Positions 1 to 7,855 are shown, counted from the stretch's first letter. The stretch: 64,000 nt of DNA from Asaia krungthepensis NRIC 0535 (GCF_025995175.1 NZ_BAPV01000009.1:62001-126000), one strand, 5' to 3'. Translations and numbers: made by a program. Notes: generated by a model not told the origin, from the letters alone.

Positions 1-239
1 GCACCGGCAGCGCATAGGGCGAATGCGCCCAGTACCGCCCGACGGGAAAGGGGAGCCGAACGCCGTGCAGGCGCAAAACTGCCGGACTGCCATATCTGGG
101 AAACCAGATCATAGGCCCTGTGATGGGCCGCATTTTCTCGCAACCAGATATCGAAACGCGCCCTGTCCTGATCGGAGCAGTTTTCGGAGAAAAGACGCGC
201 CTGCCAGTCTGCCGCCTGTTCGACGTGATCCGGTGTCAC
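1..239 (-). CDS. FecR-type anti-sigma regulator, partial (C-terminus outside window)
   Basis: Only the first 79 codons are inside the window. The start is GTG at 239-237, which overlaps the TGA of the sigma gene in a GTGA arrangement, so the two are translationally coupled. The peptide has the DUF4880 pattern seen at the N-terminus of FecR-family regulators: ADWQARLF near residue 10, then RFDIWL and HRAYDLVSQIW. A hydrophobic segment begins at the window edge (AVLGAFALCAAG), as expected for the single membrane helix. FecR proteins relay a signal from a TonB-dependent receptor to a FecI-type sigma factor. A receptor gene would be expected further left but cannot be seen. Confidence 0.8.
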   Translation of the reverse strand, partial: MTPDHVEQAADWQARLFSENCSDQDRARFDIWLRENAAHHRAYDLVSQIWQSGSFAPARRSAPLSRRAVLGAFALCAAG

Positions 240-736
240 GATTTTCCCTCATCCATGAGGGCGAGCGCCAGATGGGCGAGTGCCCTGGCGATCGATTTCT
301 CGACCGTGCTGACACTCACAGCCAGCCGCCCGGCAATGGTGCCGTAGCTCAGCCCGTCGAGCCTGTGCAGGAGGAAGATGCGGGCAGTGCGCGTATCGAG
401 CTCGGAAAATGCCGCGCGGATACGGGCCAGTTGCTGACGCCCCAGCACGATACGCTCGGCGCCGGGTGCCGCGCAGACCGGGTCCAGCCCTGCTTCATCG
501 TCGAGTGAGGAAAACTGGATACGCTTCTCGCGCCTTGCACGGTCGATCGCCAGGTTGCGCGTGGCGCGCAGCACATAGGCCTCGGGATGATCGAGCCCGT
601 CCAGACCGCGCTCGAACAGATGGAGCAATGCCGTCTGAAGCAGATCATCAGTATCGCTGCGTCGGCTCTGACGCCGCACGCGTTCGTGCAGGGATACCCA
701 GACGGATTGCTTGAGGCACCATTGAGCCGCTGACAT
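236..736 (-). CDS. ECF RNA polymerase sigma factor, FecI-like
   Basis: The product is 166 residues, typical of ECF sigma factors that have only regions 2 and 4. Region 2 is visible as DTDDLLQTALLHLFERG followed by AYVLRATRNLAIDRAR. Region 4 is the C-terminal helix-turn-helix around FLLHRLDGLSYGTIAGRLAVS followed by STVEKSIARAL. I chose ATG 736 because AGGG lies about 5 bases upstream; GTG at 742 is an alternative that would overlap that site. It pairs with the FecR-type gene through an overlapping start, so the likely role is surface-signalled control of an uptake system such as iron. The target is not visible. Confidence 0.87.
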   Translation of the reverse strand: MSAAQWCLKQSVWVSLHERVRRQSRRSDTDDLLQTALLHLFERGLDGLDHPEAYVLRATRNLAIDRARREKRIQFSSLDDEAGLDPVCAAPGAERIVLGRQQLARIRAAFSELDTRTARIFLLHRLDGLSYGTIAGRLAVSVSTVEKSIARALAHLALALMDEGKS

Positions 737-749
737 CGCCACCCTGCCA

Positions 750-783
750 GTTATGAAAAGCCGGAATTGCGGCGGTTCATAAC
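750..783. promoter_or_regulatory. Long dyad 14 bases upstream of the sigma gene
   Basis: The arms GTTATGAA (750-757) and TTCATAAC (776-783) are perfect inverted copies. Inside them GCCG (760-763) and CGGC (770-773) pair again, with a 6-base loop and a 2x2 mismatch. The element sits just before the sigma start codon, so it could be an operator, or a hairpin in the 5' leader of the sigma mRNA. No T-run follows it on the minus strand, which argues against a simple terminator. Confidence 0.5.
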
Positions 784-842
784 AATGGCGAAACGCCCTG
801 TCAGTCGGGATTGGCCCGTGTCTTCAAATCTTCACGAAACCT

Positions 843-873
843 GCGGGGCAATGCCATATCAAGCCCGCCCCGC
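843..873 (-). other. Hairpin just after gapR
   Basis: GCGGGGC (843-849) and GCCCCGC (867-873) are inverted copies about 8 bases past the gapR stop. The loop is 17 bases and no T-run follows on the minus strand. It may protect the 3' end or act as a weak terminator. The rest of the gap between gapR and the sigma gene holds only the dyad described separately. Confidence 0.3.
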
Positions 874-880
874 GAAGGCA

Positions 881-1189
881 TCACATGCCGAGGGCGCGAC
901 GATAGATGTCGAGAAGCGTCTCCTGCTCCTCAATCTCGTTGGGCTCTTTCTTGCGCAGCTTGATGATGTTCTTGATCGTGGCCACGTCGAACCCGGCCGA
1001 CTTGGCCTCGCTGAAGATATCCTTGATATCGCCGGCAAGGGCCTTGCGCTCTTCCTCAAGGCGCTCGACGCGCTCGATCACGCTGCGCAGGCGATCGACG
1101 GCAATGCCGCCCACATTCGAGTCAGGATCGGCAGCCTGACGCGCGCGGCTGGCGGCGGCTTCGTCGATATCAAAAGGCATGTCGGACAT
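881..1189 (-). CDS. gapR: Nucleoid-associated protein GapR (DUF2312)
   Basis: The 102-residue product has the DUF2312/GapR signature: DRLRSVIERVERLEEERKAL near residues 32-51, then DIKDIFSEAKSAGFD and IIKLRKKEPNEIEEQE. GapR is an alphaproteobacterial DNA-binding protein that prefers overtwisted, AT-rich DNA and helps topoisomerases ahead of replication and transcription forks. The long helix is expected to form dimers and tetramers. A GAGG ribosome-binding site lies just before the ATG. It is divergent from zwf across about 245 bases, a gap in which I see no other gene and no convincing promoter. Confidence 0.92.
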   Translation of the reverse strand: MSDMPFDIDEAAASRARQAADPDSNVGGIAVDRLRSVIERVERLEEERKALAGDIKDIFSEAKSAGFDVATIKNIIKLRKKEPNEIEEQETLLDIYRRALGM

Positions 1190-1435
1190 GATGACCTCGA
1201 AAAACGGGGGTTGCGCTTGGCCCTGGCGGACCGAAACCGCACCAGATGCATGAAGGCAGCGCCCGCCTGCATTGGGGGAAGAAGGGGCGGCTTATCGCGC
1301 CGGGACTGTCCGGGTCAACGCCTATCGCATGGGAACCTTGTGCTGCCCTCGTGCATTGCCTTGCACCCTTGTCGCTAACGAGCGGTGCATGTCATAAGAC
1401 CGCACTGCCCATTTCGGAACCGGAGAGCCAGGAAG

Positions 1436-2905
1436 ATGACCCAGTGCCACCAGGTCGCCCCATTCGACTACGTCATTTTCGGCGCCACCGGCGATTTGAC
1501 GATGCGCAAATTGCTGCCGGCCCTCTATTATCGTCTGACCATGGGGCAGGTGCCCGATACAGCCCGCATCATCGGAACGGCACGCTCACCGCTCAAGCGC
1601 AGCGAGTATCAGAGCCGCGCGCGTGACGCGCTCAAGCGCTTCGTCAAGTCGGACGATTTCGACGAGGACGTGGTCGATCGCTTCCTCGACATGGTCCATT
1701 ATGTGAGCCTCGATGGTTCCAAGCCCGACAGCAACTGGGACGGTCTGCGTGAGGTCCTGAGCCACAAGGCGGAAGACCATGTGCGCGTGTTTTATTACGC
1801 GACCGCCCCTGACCTTTACGGCGCGATCTCGAAGAACCTGCATCATGAAGGGCTGATCACCGACGACAGCCGCGTGGTGCTGGAAAAGCCGATCGGTATC
1901 GATCTGAAGTCTGCCGACGAGATCAACGAGGCTGTGGGCCAGTATTTCAAGGAAAGCTATGTTTTCCGCATCGATCACTATCTGGGCAAGGAAACCGTCC
2001 AGAACGTGATCGCCCTGCGCTTTGCCAACCCGCTTTTCGAGGCGGTGTGGTCAGGTGAGCATATCGAGTCCGTGCAGATCACAGCGGGTGAACTCGTCGG
2101 TGTCGAAGGGCGCGCGGCCTATTACGATAATTCGGGCGCGCTGCGCGACATGGTGCAAAATCACCTTCTGCAGGTGCTGTGTCTTGTTGCTATGGAAAAG
2201 CCCGACACGCTCCAGGCCGATGACGTACGCGACGCCAAGGTGGCCGTGCTGAAATCCCTGGTCCCTCTCGATGCTGCCAGCCTGCCCACCAGCACGGTGC
2301 GCGCGCAATATACCAAGGGCCACAGCAAGGGCTCGACGGTCGATGGCTATCTGGACGAGCTCGGCCATGAGAGCAACACCGAAACCTATGTTGCCCTGCG
2401 CGCCGAAATCGACACCCCGCGCTGGAAGAATGTGCCGTTTTATATCCGCTCGGCCAAGCGCCTGAAGGCCAAGGTCAGCGAGATCGTCGTCACCTTCAAG
2501 CCCTCTGCCACCAAGCTCTTCCCGTCCCAGCCCGAGAAGAACGTGCTCGTGATCCGCATCCAGCCGGATGAAGGCATTTCCTGGCAGTTCAACGTCAAGA
2601 ACCCGATGGATGACGAATTCGGCCTGTGGGAAACCACGCTGGACGTGCATTTCGAGCGCGAATTCTCGGTGCGCTATCCCGATGCCTATGAGCGCCTGCT
2701 GCTCGACGCAGTCCGTGGCTACCCCGTTTTGTTCATCCGCCGCGACGAAGTCGAGGCCGCATGGAAATGGGTGGCACCGGTGATGGAAGCCTGGTCCAAG
2801 AACGAGGTCCCGATGGCGCATTACGCTGCCGGAAGCTGGGGTCCGGAAGAAGCACGTCAGATGCTCGCCCGCGATGGGCAGGTCTGGCACGAAGACATGG
2901 AATAA
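1436..2905 (+). CDS. zwf: Glucose-6-phosphate 1-dehydrogenase
   Basis: The 489-residue enzyme oxidises glucose 6-phosphate to 6-phosphogluconolactone with NADP(+), feeding the pentose phosphate and Entner-Doudoroff routes. The nucleotide-binding motif is G16-x-T18-G19-D20-L21. The substrate and catalytic motif RIDHYLGKE lies at residues 178-186. Length matches the family (about 490). I chose ATG 1436, which has AGGAAG just upstream; an in-frame GTG at 1385 would add 17 residues without family similarity. The following small membrane-protein gene starts 9 bases after the stop, so the two are probably cotranscribed up to the terminator at 3426. Confidence 0.96.
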   Translation: MTQCHQVAPFDYVIFGATGDLTMRKLLPALYYRLTMGQVPDTARIIGTARSPLKRSEYQSRARDALKRFVKSDDFDEDVVDRFLDMVHYVSLDGSKPDSNWDGLREVLSHKAEDHVRVFYYATAPDLYGAISKNLHHEGLITDDSRVVLEKPIGIDLKSADEINEAVGQYFKESYVFRIDHYLGKETVQNVIALRFANPLFEAVWSGEHIESVQITAGELVGVEGRAAYYDNSGALRDMVQNHLLQVLCLVAMEKPDTLQADDVRDAKVAVLKSLVPLDAASLPTSTVRAQYTKGHSKGSTVDGYLDELGHESNTETYVALRAEIDTPRWKNVPFYIRSAKRLKAKVSEIVVTFKPSATKLFPSQPEKNVLVIRIQPDEGISWQFNVKNPMDDEFGLWETTLDVHFEREFSVRYPDAYERLLLDAVRGYPVLFIRRDEVEAAWKWVAPVMEAWSKNEVPMAHYAAGSWGPEEARQMLARDGQVWHEDME

Positions 2906-2914
2906 GGCGCAGAC

Positions 2915-3421
2915 TTGGCCTCCGATCCCAAAACCCCTCCCCGCACACCGACCTCCGGGTCAGAGAACGGCGCCACACCCCGCCTCGGCTCGGGCCGTGC
3001 GGGGCGTCGCAAGCCGCGCACGCTCAAGCAGCATCTCCTGCGTCGGCTTGTCGTGCTGGTGCCTGCCTCGCTTCTGGCCATTCTCGTCATGAAAATGGGC
3101 TGGCTGGATCAGGCAGCGGACAAGATCCAGTTCGATCGCCTCGCCTGGTTCGACAATACCAAGCTGGTCGAGCATCTGCGCGTTCTGGTCACCCATAATG
3201 GCATGACCGATGTCCCGGCCAAATGTCTGGTACCCATCGTCAATGGAAATGATCCGCCGGAGGCAACGCGTATCGACTTCATGGAACGCAGCAATAATGG
3301 CTGCCCAGGCAAGCCGGGCAGTTTCGACAGGTTGTTCACCATCAAGGTCAACCGGGCTGATCGCCTTCTGGCAACGGACCAGGGCACGCCCGGCCGTTTC
3401 CATGCCATGGCGCAGCAGTAA
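2915..3421 (+). CDS. Hypothetical single-pass membrane protein
   Basis: I do not recognise this 168-residue protein. It has a basic, Pro/Ser-rich N-terminus (residues 1-43), one membrane helix at about 44-60 (VVLVPASLLAILVM), and a soluble part of about 108 residues that is probably periplasmic and contains two cysteines (CLVPI, NNGCPG). The start is TTG at 2915, 9 bases after zwf, with only a weak AAGG before it; the next ATG lies inside the membrane helix, so the TTG is the best choice. A strong terminator follows directly, so it is the last gene of the zwf unit. Confidence 0.65.
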   Translation: MASDPKTPPRTPTSGSENGATPRLGSGRAGRRKPRTLKQHLLRRLVVLVPASLLAILVMKMGWLDQAADKIQFDRLAWFDNTKLVEHLRVLVTHNGMTDVPAKCLVPIVNGNDPPEATRIDFMERSNNGCPGKPGSFDRLFTIKVNRADRLLATDQGTPGRFHAMAQQ

Positions 3422-3425
3422 GGAG

Positions 3426-3454
3426 AAAGGCCGGGGACACCCCCGGCCTTTTTT
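3426..3454 (+). terminator. Rho-independent terminator of the zwf unit
   Basis: AAAGGCCGGGG (3426-3436) pairs with CCCCGGCCTTT (3441-3451) around a 4-base ACAC loop, and six T residues (3449-3454) follow the GC core. The 5' A residues make it partly usable in both directions, so it could also serve the convergent esterase gene, whose stop lies about 30 bases beyond. Confidence 0.93.
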
Positions 3455-3482
3455 CTGCTGACCTGCCCAGCGAAAACATCCA

Positions 3483-4469
3483 TTACGAGATCCTGTCTTC
3501 CTGCCAGGCGGCAAAACGCTCCCGAAGATAGCGCCCTCCCACACGCAGAGCCTGACGCCCCTCCACCACGGCCGCATAGAAATTGAGGAAACCGTGGATG
3601 GCCCGCCGGTAGCAGACAAGCCGCGCCTCCACCCCTGCCTCCCGAAGCAAGCGGGCATAAAGCTCCCCCTCACCGCGCAGCGGATCGAACCCGGCCGTGA
3701 CGATCATGGCAGGCGGCGCCTGAGCCAGATCGCTGGCGAAGACGGGAGCGAAATTCGGGTCCAGCATGTCGCAGTCACTGCGGATATATTGGCGCCCATA
3801 CCAGTCGAGCAGGCGCGCCGTCAGCATATAGCCCTGGGCGTAGGTCTCACGTGTGACGGGCGACAGGAGCCCGCTGACCGTCGGGTAGTACAGAAGCTGC
3901 GCGACGACGCGTTCGAGCCCGGCGGCTCCTGCGCGGCGCGCCAGAACCGCGGCGAGATTACCCCCGGCGCTGTCACCGCACACGGCAATCGGCAAATCGC
4001 GTACCTCAGCCTGCTCATGGAGCCAGAGTAACGCGTCCCATCCATCGTCGACCGCCGCCGGAAAGGGATGTTCAGGCGCCAGCCGATAATCGAGGGAGAG
4101 CACCATCGCTCCCGAATGACAGGCAAGACGGCAGCAGATGCCGTGATGCGACACCAGATCGCAATGTACAAAACCGCCCCCGTGCAGAAACAGGATCAAT
4201 CCCCTCACCGGACCACGGGGACGATAAAGCCGCGCGGGGCGGATCCCCTCGCCGCATGGGAGGGAAATCTCACGCCATGACCTGATCTGTAACGAGGACA
4301 GAGCTTGCGGAAAACTTGGCATGCCGGTCATGCGACGCAAGGCCGCCAGCGATTCCGGGGTCAGGCTCTCAGGCAGAGGCAAGCCGTCTCGACCGCCTGC
4401 CGCGCGCTTCAGCCAGAGTAGAAAGAGCCGGTAGAGCCAGCCGGGACGCTTGGCGGGGAAGTCTGTCAT
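3483..4469 (-). CDS. Alpha/beta hydrolase (HSL-family carboxylesterase)
   Basis: The 328-residue product is a hormone-sensitive-lipase type esterase that hydrolyses short carboxylic esters. The oxyanion motif HGGG is at residues 96-99, and the nucleophile elbow GDSAG at 165-169 gives Ser167. The likely acid is Asp262 (AGFDPLRGEGE) and the base His292 (AIHGF). No signal peptide is clear; the N-terminus has an amphipathic stretch (WLYRLFLLWLKR). The reading frame stays open upstream through the antisense of rnpB, but ATG 4469 is the sensible start because it precedes the family-like region and leaves rnpB free. The natural substrate cannot be told. Confidence 0.87.
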   Translation of the reverse strand: MTDFPAKRPGWLYRLFLLWLKRAAGGRDGLPLPESLTPESLAALRRMTGMPSFPQALSSLQIRSWREISLPCGEGIRPARLYRPRGPVRGLILFLHGGGFVHCDLVSHHGICCRLACHSGAMVLSLDYRLAPEHPFPAAVDDGWDALLWLHEQAEVRDLPIAVCGDSAGGNLAAVLARRAGAAGLERVVAQLLYYPTVSGLLSPVTRETYAQGYMLTARLLDWYGRQYIRSDCDMLDPNFAPVFASDLAQAPPAMIVTAGFDPLRGEGELYARLLREAGVEARLVCYRRAIHGFLNFYAAVVEGRQALRVGGRYLRERFAAWQEDRIS

Positions 4470-4512
4470 GGGGGTGAGCCTATCACGGGAGGGCGAAATC
4501 GGCGCAAGCGCC

Positions 4513-4541
4513 TTGACCCGGTGGCACGCTTCGGTCAGGTT
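4513..4541 (+). promoter_or_regulatory. Probable rnpB promoter
   Basis: TTGACC (4513-4518) is separated by 17 bases from CAGGTT (4536-4541). A start about 8 bases later would fall at 4549-4550, which is where the first paired base of the RNase P RNA lies. The -35 is good and the -10 is poor, so this is inference from spacing. Confidence 0.45.
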
Positions 4542-4549
4542 GCGCCCGT

Positions 4550-4941
4550 CAGACGGTCGGGCGATCGCTGCTGCGCCGGTGAGAACCGTCGTGATGGAGG
4601 AAAGTCCGGGCTCCACGGGAGAACGATGCCGGCTAACGGCCGGCGGGGGCGACCCTAGGGAAAGTGCCACAGAAAACAAACCGCCTGCCCGGCCCTCGGG
4701 CTGCAGGCAAGGGTGAAACGGTGCGGTAAGAGCGCACCGCTCCTTCGGTAACGCGGGAGGCAGGGCAAACCCCATCGGGAGCAAGACCGAATAGGAATGG
4801 CGGATCCGTCCTCCGGGATGGGATCAGAGGCTCTCCCGCCTTGTCATTCGGGTTGGTTGCGTGAGGCCGGTTGCAAGACCGGTCCCAGAGGAATGATCGC
4901 CCCGCCTTTTGGCGGACAGAACCCGGCTTACAGACCGTCTG
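4550..4941 (+). ncRNA. rnpB: RNase P RNA, type A
   Basis: This is the catalytic RNA that trims the 5' leader of pre-tRNAs. The ends pair: CAGACGGTC (4550-4558) with GACCGTCTG (4933-4941), forming helix P1. Conserved blocks are visible in order: GAGGAAAGTCCGGGCTCCAC, ACAGAAA, AAGGGTGAAACGGTGCGGTA, CATCGGGAGCAAGACCGAAT, AGAGGAATGATCGCC and ACAGAACCCGGCTTACAG. Size is about 392 nt, normal for the type A RNA of alphaproteobacteria. It lies directly upstream of the dcw cluster. The exact ends are estimated from P1 and could be off by a few bases. Confidence 0.95.
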
Positions 4942-5098
4942 ACATCAGCTTCTCCCATCGCGCCTACCGAGGATACCAGCCCTTGGTGCGGCGCACCTCC
5001 TCGTGCATGACAGCGTCCAATATGGCGCCAGAACCGCCATACCCGCTGCGCCAGGCGCCACAATCATGCCGTAATGCTGCAGGGCGATGCCTTAATAA

Positions 5099-5113
5099 GA
5101 ACATAACAAAAAC
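5099..5113. promoter_or_regulatory. Degenerate LexA-like box
   Basis: GAAC, 7 bases, then AAAC. It matches GAAC-N7-GAAC at seven of eight defined positions and shares GAACATAA with the perfect copy at 5157. On its own it would not be convincing; the nearby perfect copy is the reason to list it. Confidence 0.3.
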
Positions 5114-5156
5114 CGTGTATCCTAGAGAGAGAACAGTCTCTCTTTATTCTCAACAA

Positions 5157-5171
5157 GAACATAATAAGAAC
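5157..5171. promoter_or_regulatory. LexA-like box GAAC-N7-GAAC
   Basis: GAAC (5157-5160), ATAATAA, GAAC (5168-5171); read on the minus strand this is GTTC-N7-GTTC with a T-rich spacer, the established direct-repeat operator of alphaproteobacterial LexA. It lies about 60 bases upstream of the proposed mraZ -35. That LexA binds here is inference. Confidence 0.45.
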
Positions 5172-5230
5172 ATCGAAATTGCCATATTCAAAAAAACGTC
5201 GATATTCTGCGGATTTCAGGCGCGAATTGT

Positions 5231-5260
5231 TTGACGTCCCATGAAATCCCATGATATCCC
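5231..5260 (+). promoter_or_regulatory. Proposed mraZ/dcw promoter
   Basis: TTGACG (5231-5236) followed after 17-18 bases by ATATCC/TATCCC (5254-5260). A start near 5267 would give a leader of about 100 bases before the GTG of mraZ. The MraZ repeats sit between and on these elements, which supports the placement. The -10 is weak. Confidence 0.4.
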
Positions 5261-5261
5261 A
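5238..5261 (-). promoter_or_regulatory. MraZ operator: three TGGG repeats at 10-base spacing
   Basis: On the minus strand TGGG occurs at 5261-5258, 5251-5248 and 5241-5238, exactly one helical turn apart. This is the TGGGN-N5 triple repeat that MraZ of E. coli is known to bind in front of its own operon. A fourth, imperfect CGGG lies at 5272-5269, one base out of phase. The repeats overlap the proposed promoter, so repression of the dcw operon by MraZ is the likely function. Confidence 0.75.
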
Positions 5262-5369
5262 AATCTATCCCGGACGGTCCTTCTGACATGAAGCCAAGCG
5301 CCTTGTCCCGTGTCGGGAGCGAAACATCAGCGGCAATCACTCCAGCGGAAAGAGGAGGCATCGAACGGC

Positions 5370-5840
5370 GTGAGTGTGTTTCTCGGCACGCATCAGAACC
5401 GTTTCGACGCCAAGGGCCGCGTGTCCATTCCGGCTTCCTTCCGCGCCGCCCTCAGGGCGCAGGCCCAGCCCGATGAGAGCCTCGTGATCTTGCGTCCCTC
5501 CCATCTGCATCCCTGCATCGAGGCATGGCCGAGTGCCGCCTTTGCCACGCTGGCGGGTCCTGTCGAGTCACTTGATATCTTCTCCGATGACCATGACGAC
5601 CTCGCCGCCAGTCTCTATGCCGATGCTTATCCGATCGACGCCGATAAGGAAGGCCGCATCATTCTGCCGGATGTACTCAAGCGTCACGCCAATCTGACGG
5701 ACGAGATTTCCTTCATGGGTCTGGGACGCGTTTTCCAGATCTGGGAACCCGAGGCCGGCGCCAGGCGTCGGGAAGAGGCGCGCGCCCGTGCACGCCGCAT
5801 GACCAGCCGCGCCGCCGCCCCGACCGAGGTGGCGTCATGA
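5370..5840 (+). CDS. mraZ: Transcriptional regulator MraZ
   Basis: The 156-residue product holds two SpoVT/AbrB-like repeats: the first begins FLGTHQNRFDAKGRVSIPASF (residues 4-24), the second contains DADKEGRIILPDVLK near 90. These form a ring-shaped DNA-binding oligomer that represses the dcw operon in other bacteria. I chose GTG 5370, preceded by AGGAGG at 5353-5358, because the protein then begins like family members; upstream in-frame starts add an unrelated 20 residues. The C-terminal 25 residues are Arg/Ala-rich. Its stop overlaps the rsmH start (ATGA), and its own operator lies about 110 bases upstream. Confidence 0.93.
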   Translation: MSVFLGTHQNRFDAKGRVSIPASFRAALRAQAQPDESLVILRPSHLHPCIEAWPSAAFATLAGPVESLDIFSDDHDDLAASLYADAYPIDADKEGRIILPDVLKRHANLTDEISFMGLGRVFQIWEPEAGARRREEARARARRMTSRAAAPTEVAS

Positions 5841-6838
5841 ATGCGCTCTCTCCCCTCGCCCTGCTGACCGGCCACGACCCCGGCCATGTCCCCGTGATGC
5901 TGCCGGAAGTCCTCGACGCCCTCGCACCGCATGAGAATGGTCGTTATGTGGATGGCACCTTTGGCGGAGGTGGCTATACGCGGGGCATTCTGGCCCGCGC
6001 GGCATGCAGCGTCTGGGGGATCGACCGCGATCCGACCGCCATTGCGCGTGCCGAAGCCCTTGCCGCGGCCCTTTCTACCGACGCCCCCGCGCATCGCCTG
6101 ATCCCCGTGGAGGGCACGTTCGGTGCCATGGCGGAACTCCTCGGTGACGCTGCCCCTTTCGACGGCATCGTGCTCGATATTGGCGTGTCTTCCTATCAGC
6201 TCGACGAAGCCGAGCGTGGTTTTTCGTTCAGGCATGATGGCCCGCTCGACATGCGCATGGCGCAGTCGGGTCGCTCCGCTGCCGATCTGGTGAACGAGGC
6301 CGAAGAGGCCGAGCTGGCCGATATCATCTACCATTACGGTGAGGATCGTCTCTCGCGTCGGATCGCCGGTGCCATCGTGCGAGCGCGTCAGGAAGAACCG
6401 ATCCTCACCACCGCGCGCCTGGCCGATGTCGTGCGCAGCGTCGTGCGTCCCGACAAATCGGGCATTCATCCTGCCACGCGCACCTTTCAGGCGCTGCGTA
6501 TTGCGGTGAATGACGAACTCGGCGAATTACAGCGCGCTCTGGATGAGGCGCCGTCCCTGCTGGCCGAACATGGCCGCCTTGTCGTGGTGACCTTCCATTC
6601 CCTGGAAGACCGTCTTGTGAAACGCGCCTTTGCCCAGGCCGCAGGACGGGTGAGCCGCCCGTCACGCCATGAGCCCATGGCCGAGCGCTTCGTCACGCCG
6701 GACTACGTTTTGCCCCATACCCGCCCTGTTCTCGCCTCCGATGACGAGATCAGCCGCAATCCCCGTTCGCGCAGCGCCAAACTGCGTAGCCTTCTTCGTA
6801 CCGCACCATCAGCCTCTGTTAGGGGGTCTCTCTCATGA
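5837..6838 (+). CDS. rsmH: 16S rRNA (cytosine(1402)-N4)-methyltransferase
   Basis: RsmH (formerly MraW) methylates N4 of C1402 in 16S rRNA in the decoding centre, using S-adenosylmethionine. The 333-residue length is usual. The family N-terminus [13 protein letters not shown] (residues 17-29) leads into the SAM-binding loop [14 protein letters not shown] (about 39-52). Further conserved parts are [45 protein letters not shown] and [14 protein letters not shown]. The start overlaps mraZ and the stop overlaps ftsL, both as ATGA, so translation is coupled. Confidence 0.97.
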   Translation: MNALSPLALLTGHDPGHVPVMLPEVLDALAPHENGRYVDGTFGGGGYTRGILARAACSVWGIDRDPTAIARAEALAAALSTDAPAHRLIPVEGTFGAMAELLGDAAPFDGIVLDIGVSSYQLDEAERGFSFRHDGPLDMRMAQSGRSAADLVNEAEEAELADIIYHYGEDRLSRRIAGAIVRARQEEPILTTARLADVVRSVVRPDKSGIHPATRTFQALRIAVNDELGELQRALDEAPSLLAEHGRLVVVTFHSLEDRLVKRAFAQAAGRVSRPSRHEPMAERFVTPDYVLPHTRPVLASDDEISRNPRSRSAKLRSLLRTAPSASVRGSLS

Positions 6839-7833
6839 TCCGGCCGTTCACTCTTCTCTGCGCGCTTCTTGCTGGTGGTTCGGGACTGTTTCTCTATACG
6901 AAGAAGCATGAAACGACGGTGCTCGATCAGAACATCACAAACGTGGTGCAAAAGACCGAGCGTGTCAGACAGCAAACGGCGATGCTACGCACCCAGTGGG
7001 CGCTGCTCAACCAGCCGGATCGCCTCAGTGCGCTCTCCGGGCGTTTTCTGGGGCAGCTTCATCCCATGGCCCCCACGCAATATGTCCGTCTGGCAAGCAT
7101 GATCGAGGCCCTGCCTGCGCCCAGTTCGAAGCCTGCCTTCCGCGATCCGCGCGAGAGCCTGAGCATCGCCGTGTCGAACGCCCCCGCCGCTCCGAGTGTC
7201 GTCGCCCCCGCGGTCAAGCCCGCAGAGCCGAAAACTGTGGCCCCAACCCCATCCGCTCCGGCAGCGCGTGATACGCCAGCCCTCGTGGCAAGCGCCGAGC
7301 CTGCGCATCACCGCTCCGCACCCGCCCTGCCTGTCGCGCCTGTCATCGCCCCTGCTTCGACCGCACCGGCACGGATCGCCCTTGCCGCTGCTGCCCCGCG
7401 CATCCAGCCTTCTGCCCACGCCGCCGCAACCGCACCCCATGCCCAGCATGTTCCGGCCCAGCGCCCCGTGGTCGAGCTCGCCCAGCAGAGCAGCCGGCCT
7501 CATATGGTCTCTGACGAGCTGGGTCAGGCAGCCCATCACGGCCATCGTTACGATGCGGTTGTTCATGCCACCACCCGCCCCGGTGCCGCCAGCACAGGGG
7601 ATTCCGATCTGGCCGTTCGTCTTGCAAGCTTCCGGGGCAATCGCCCTCAGGCAACGCCAGCCACCTCGTGGCGTACCGCTCACGCCAGCGCGTCTGGCCA
7701 TGCAGCGCATGGCAACGCGGAGATTGCCATGCAGGCACCCAAGCCCCATCATGTGCAAAGCGATTCCGGATCTTCTTCATCCCTCGCCGGCTATGGTGAT
7801 GCTCTGCCACCGCCTACGCCTCTTGCCAATTGA
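6835..7833 (+). CDS. ftsL: Cell division protein FtsL with a long Ala/Pro-rich C-terminal tail
   Basis: FtsL is a small bitopic protein that, with FtsB and FtsQ, activates FtsWI. The first 95 or so residues fit: a membrane helix at about 4-22 ([17 protein letters not shown]), then a coiled-coil-like stretch ([19 protein letters not shown]) ending in the typical [22 protein letters not shown]. The remaining 235 residues are low-complexity, rich in Ala, Pro, His and Ser, and would lie in the periplasm. Usual FtsL is about 100-130 residues, so the tail is remarkable. Position between rsmH and ftsI is the canonical ftsL slot, and the start overlaps rsmH. Confidence 0.88.
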   Translation: MIRPFTLLCALLAGGSGLFLYTKKHETTVLDQNITNVVQKTERVRQQTAMLRTQWALLNQPDRLSALSGRFLGQLHPMAPTQYVRLASMIEALPAPSSKPAFRDPRESLSIAVSNAPAAPSVVAPAVKPAEPKTVAPTPSAPAARDTPALVASAEPAHHRSAPALPVAPVIAPASTAPARIALAAAAPRIQPSAHAAATAPHAQHVPAQRPVVELAQQSSRPHMVSDELGQAAHHGHRYDAVVHATTRPGAASTGDSDLAVRLASFRGNRPQATPATSWRTAHASASGHAAHGNAEIAMQAPKPHHVQSDSGSSSSLAGYGDALPPPTPLAN

Positions 7834-7855
7834 GCGGATATGAAAGCGGCTGAGC

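Larger units (their letters stand above)
4942..5369 (+). promoter_or_regulatory. AT-rich control region between rnpB and mraZ
   Basis: About 430 bases with no gene I can support. The first 140 bases follow rnpB and show no strong terminator. From about 5090 the composition turns AT-rich and holds four GAAC words (5099, 5131, 5157, 5168), a weak hairpin AGAGAGA/TCTCTCT (5124-5130 with 5137-5143) followed by TTTATT that could end rnpB transcription, a promoter-like TTGACG at 5231, and a run of CCCA repeats. The mraZ ribosome-binding site AGGAGG is at 5353-5358. Confidence 0.6.

Noticed and set aside
4470-4784. Upstream extension of the esterase frame across the RNase P RNA region
   Set aside because: The extra 105 residues are antisense of rnpB and lack esterase similarity; ATG 4469 is sufficient.
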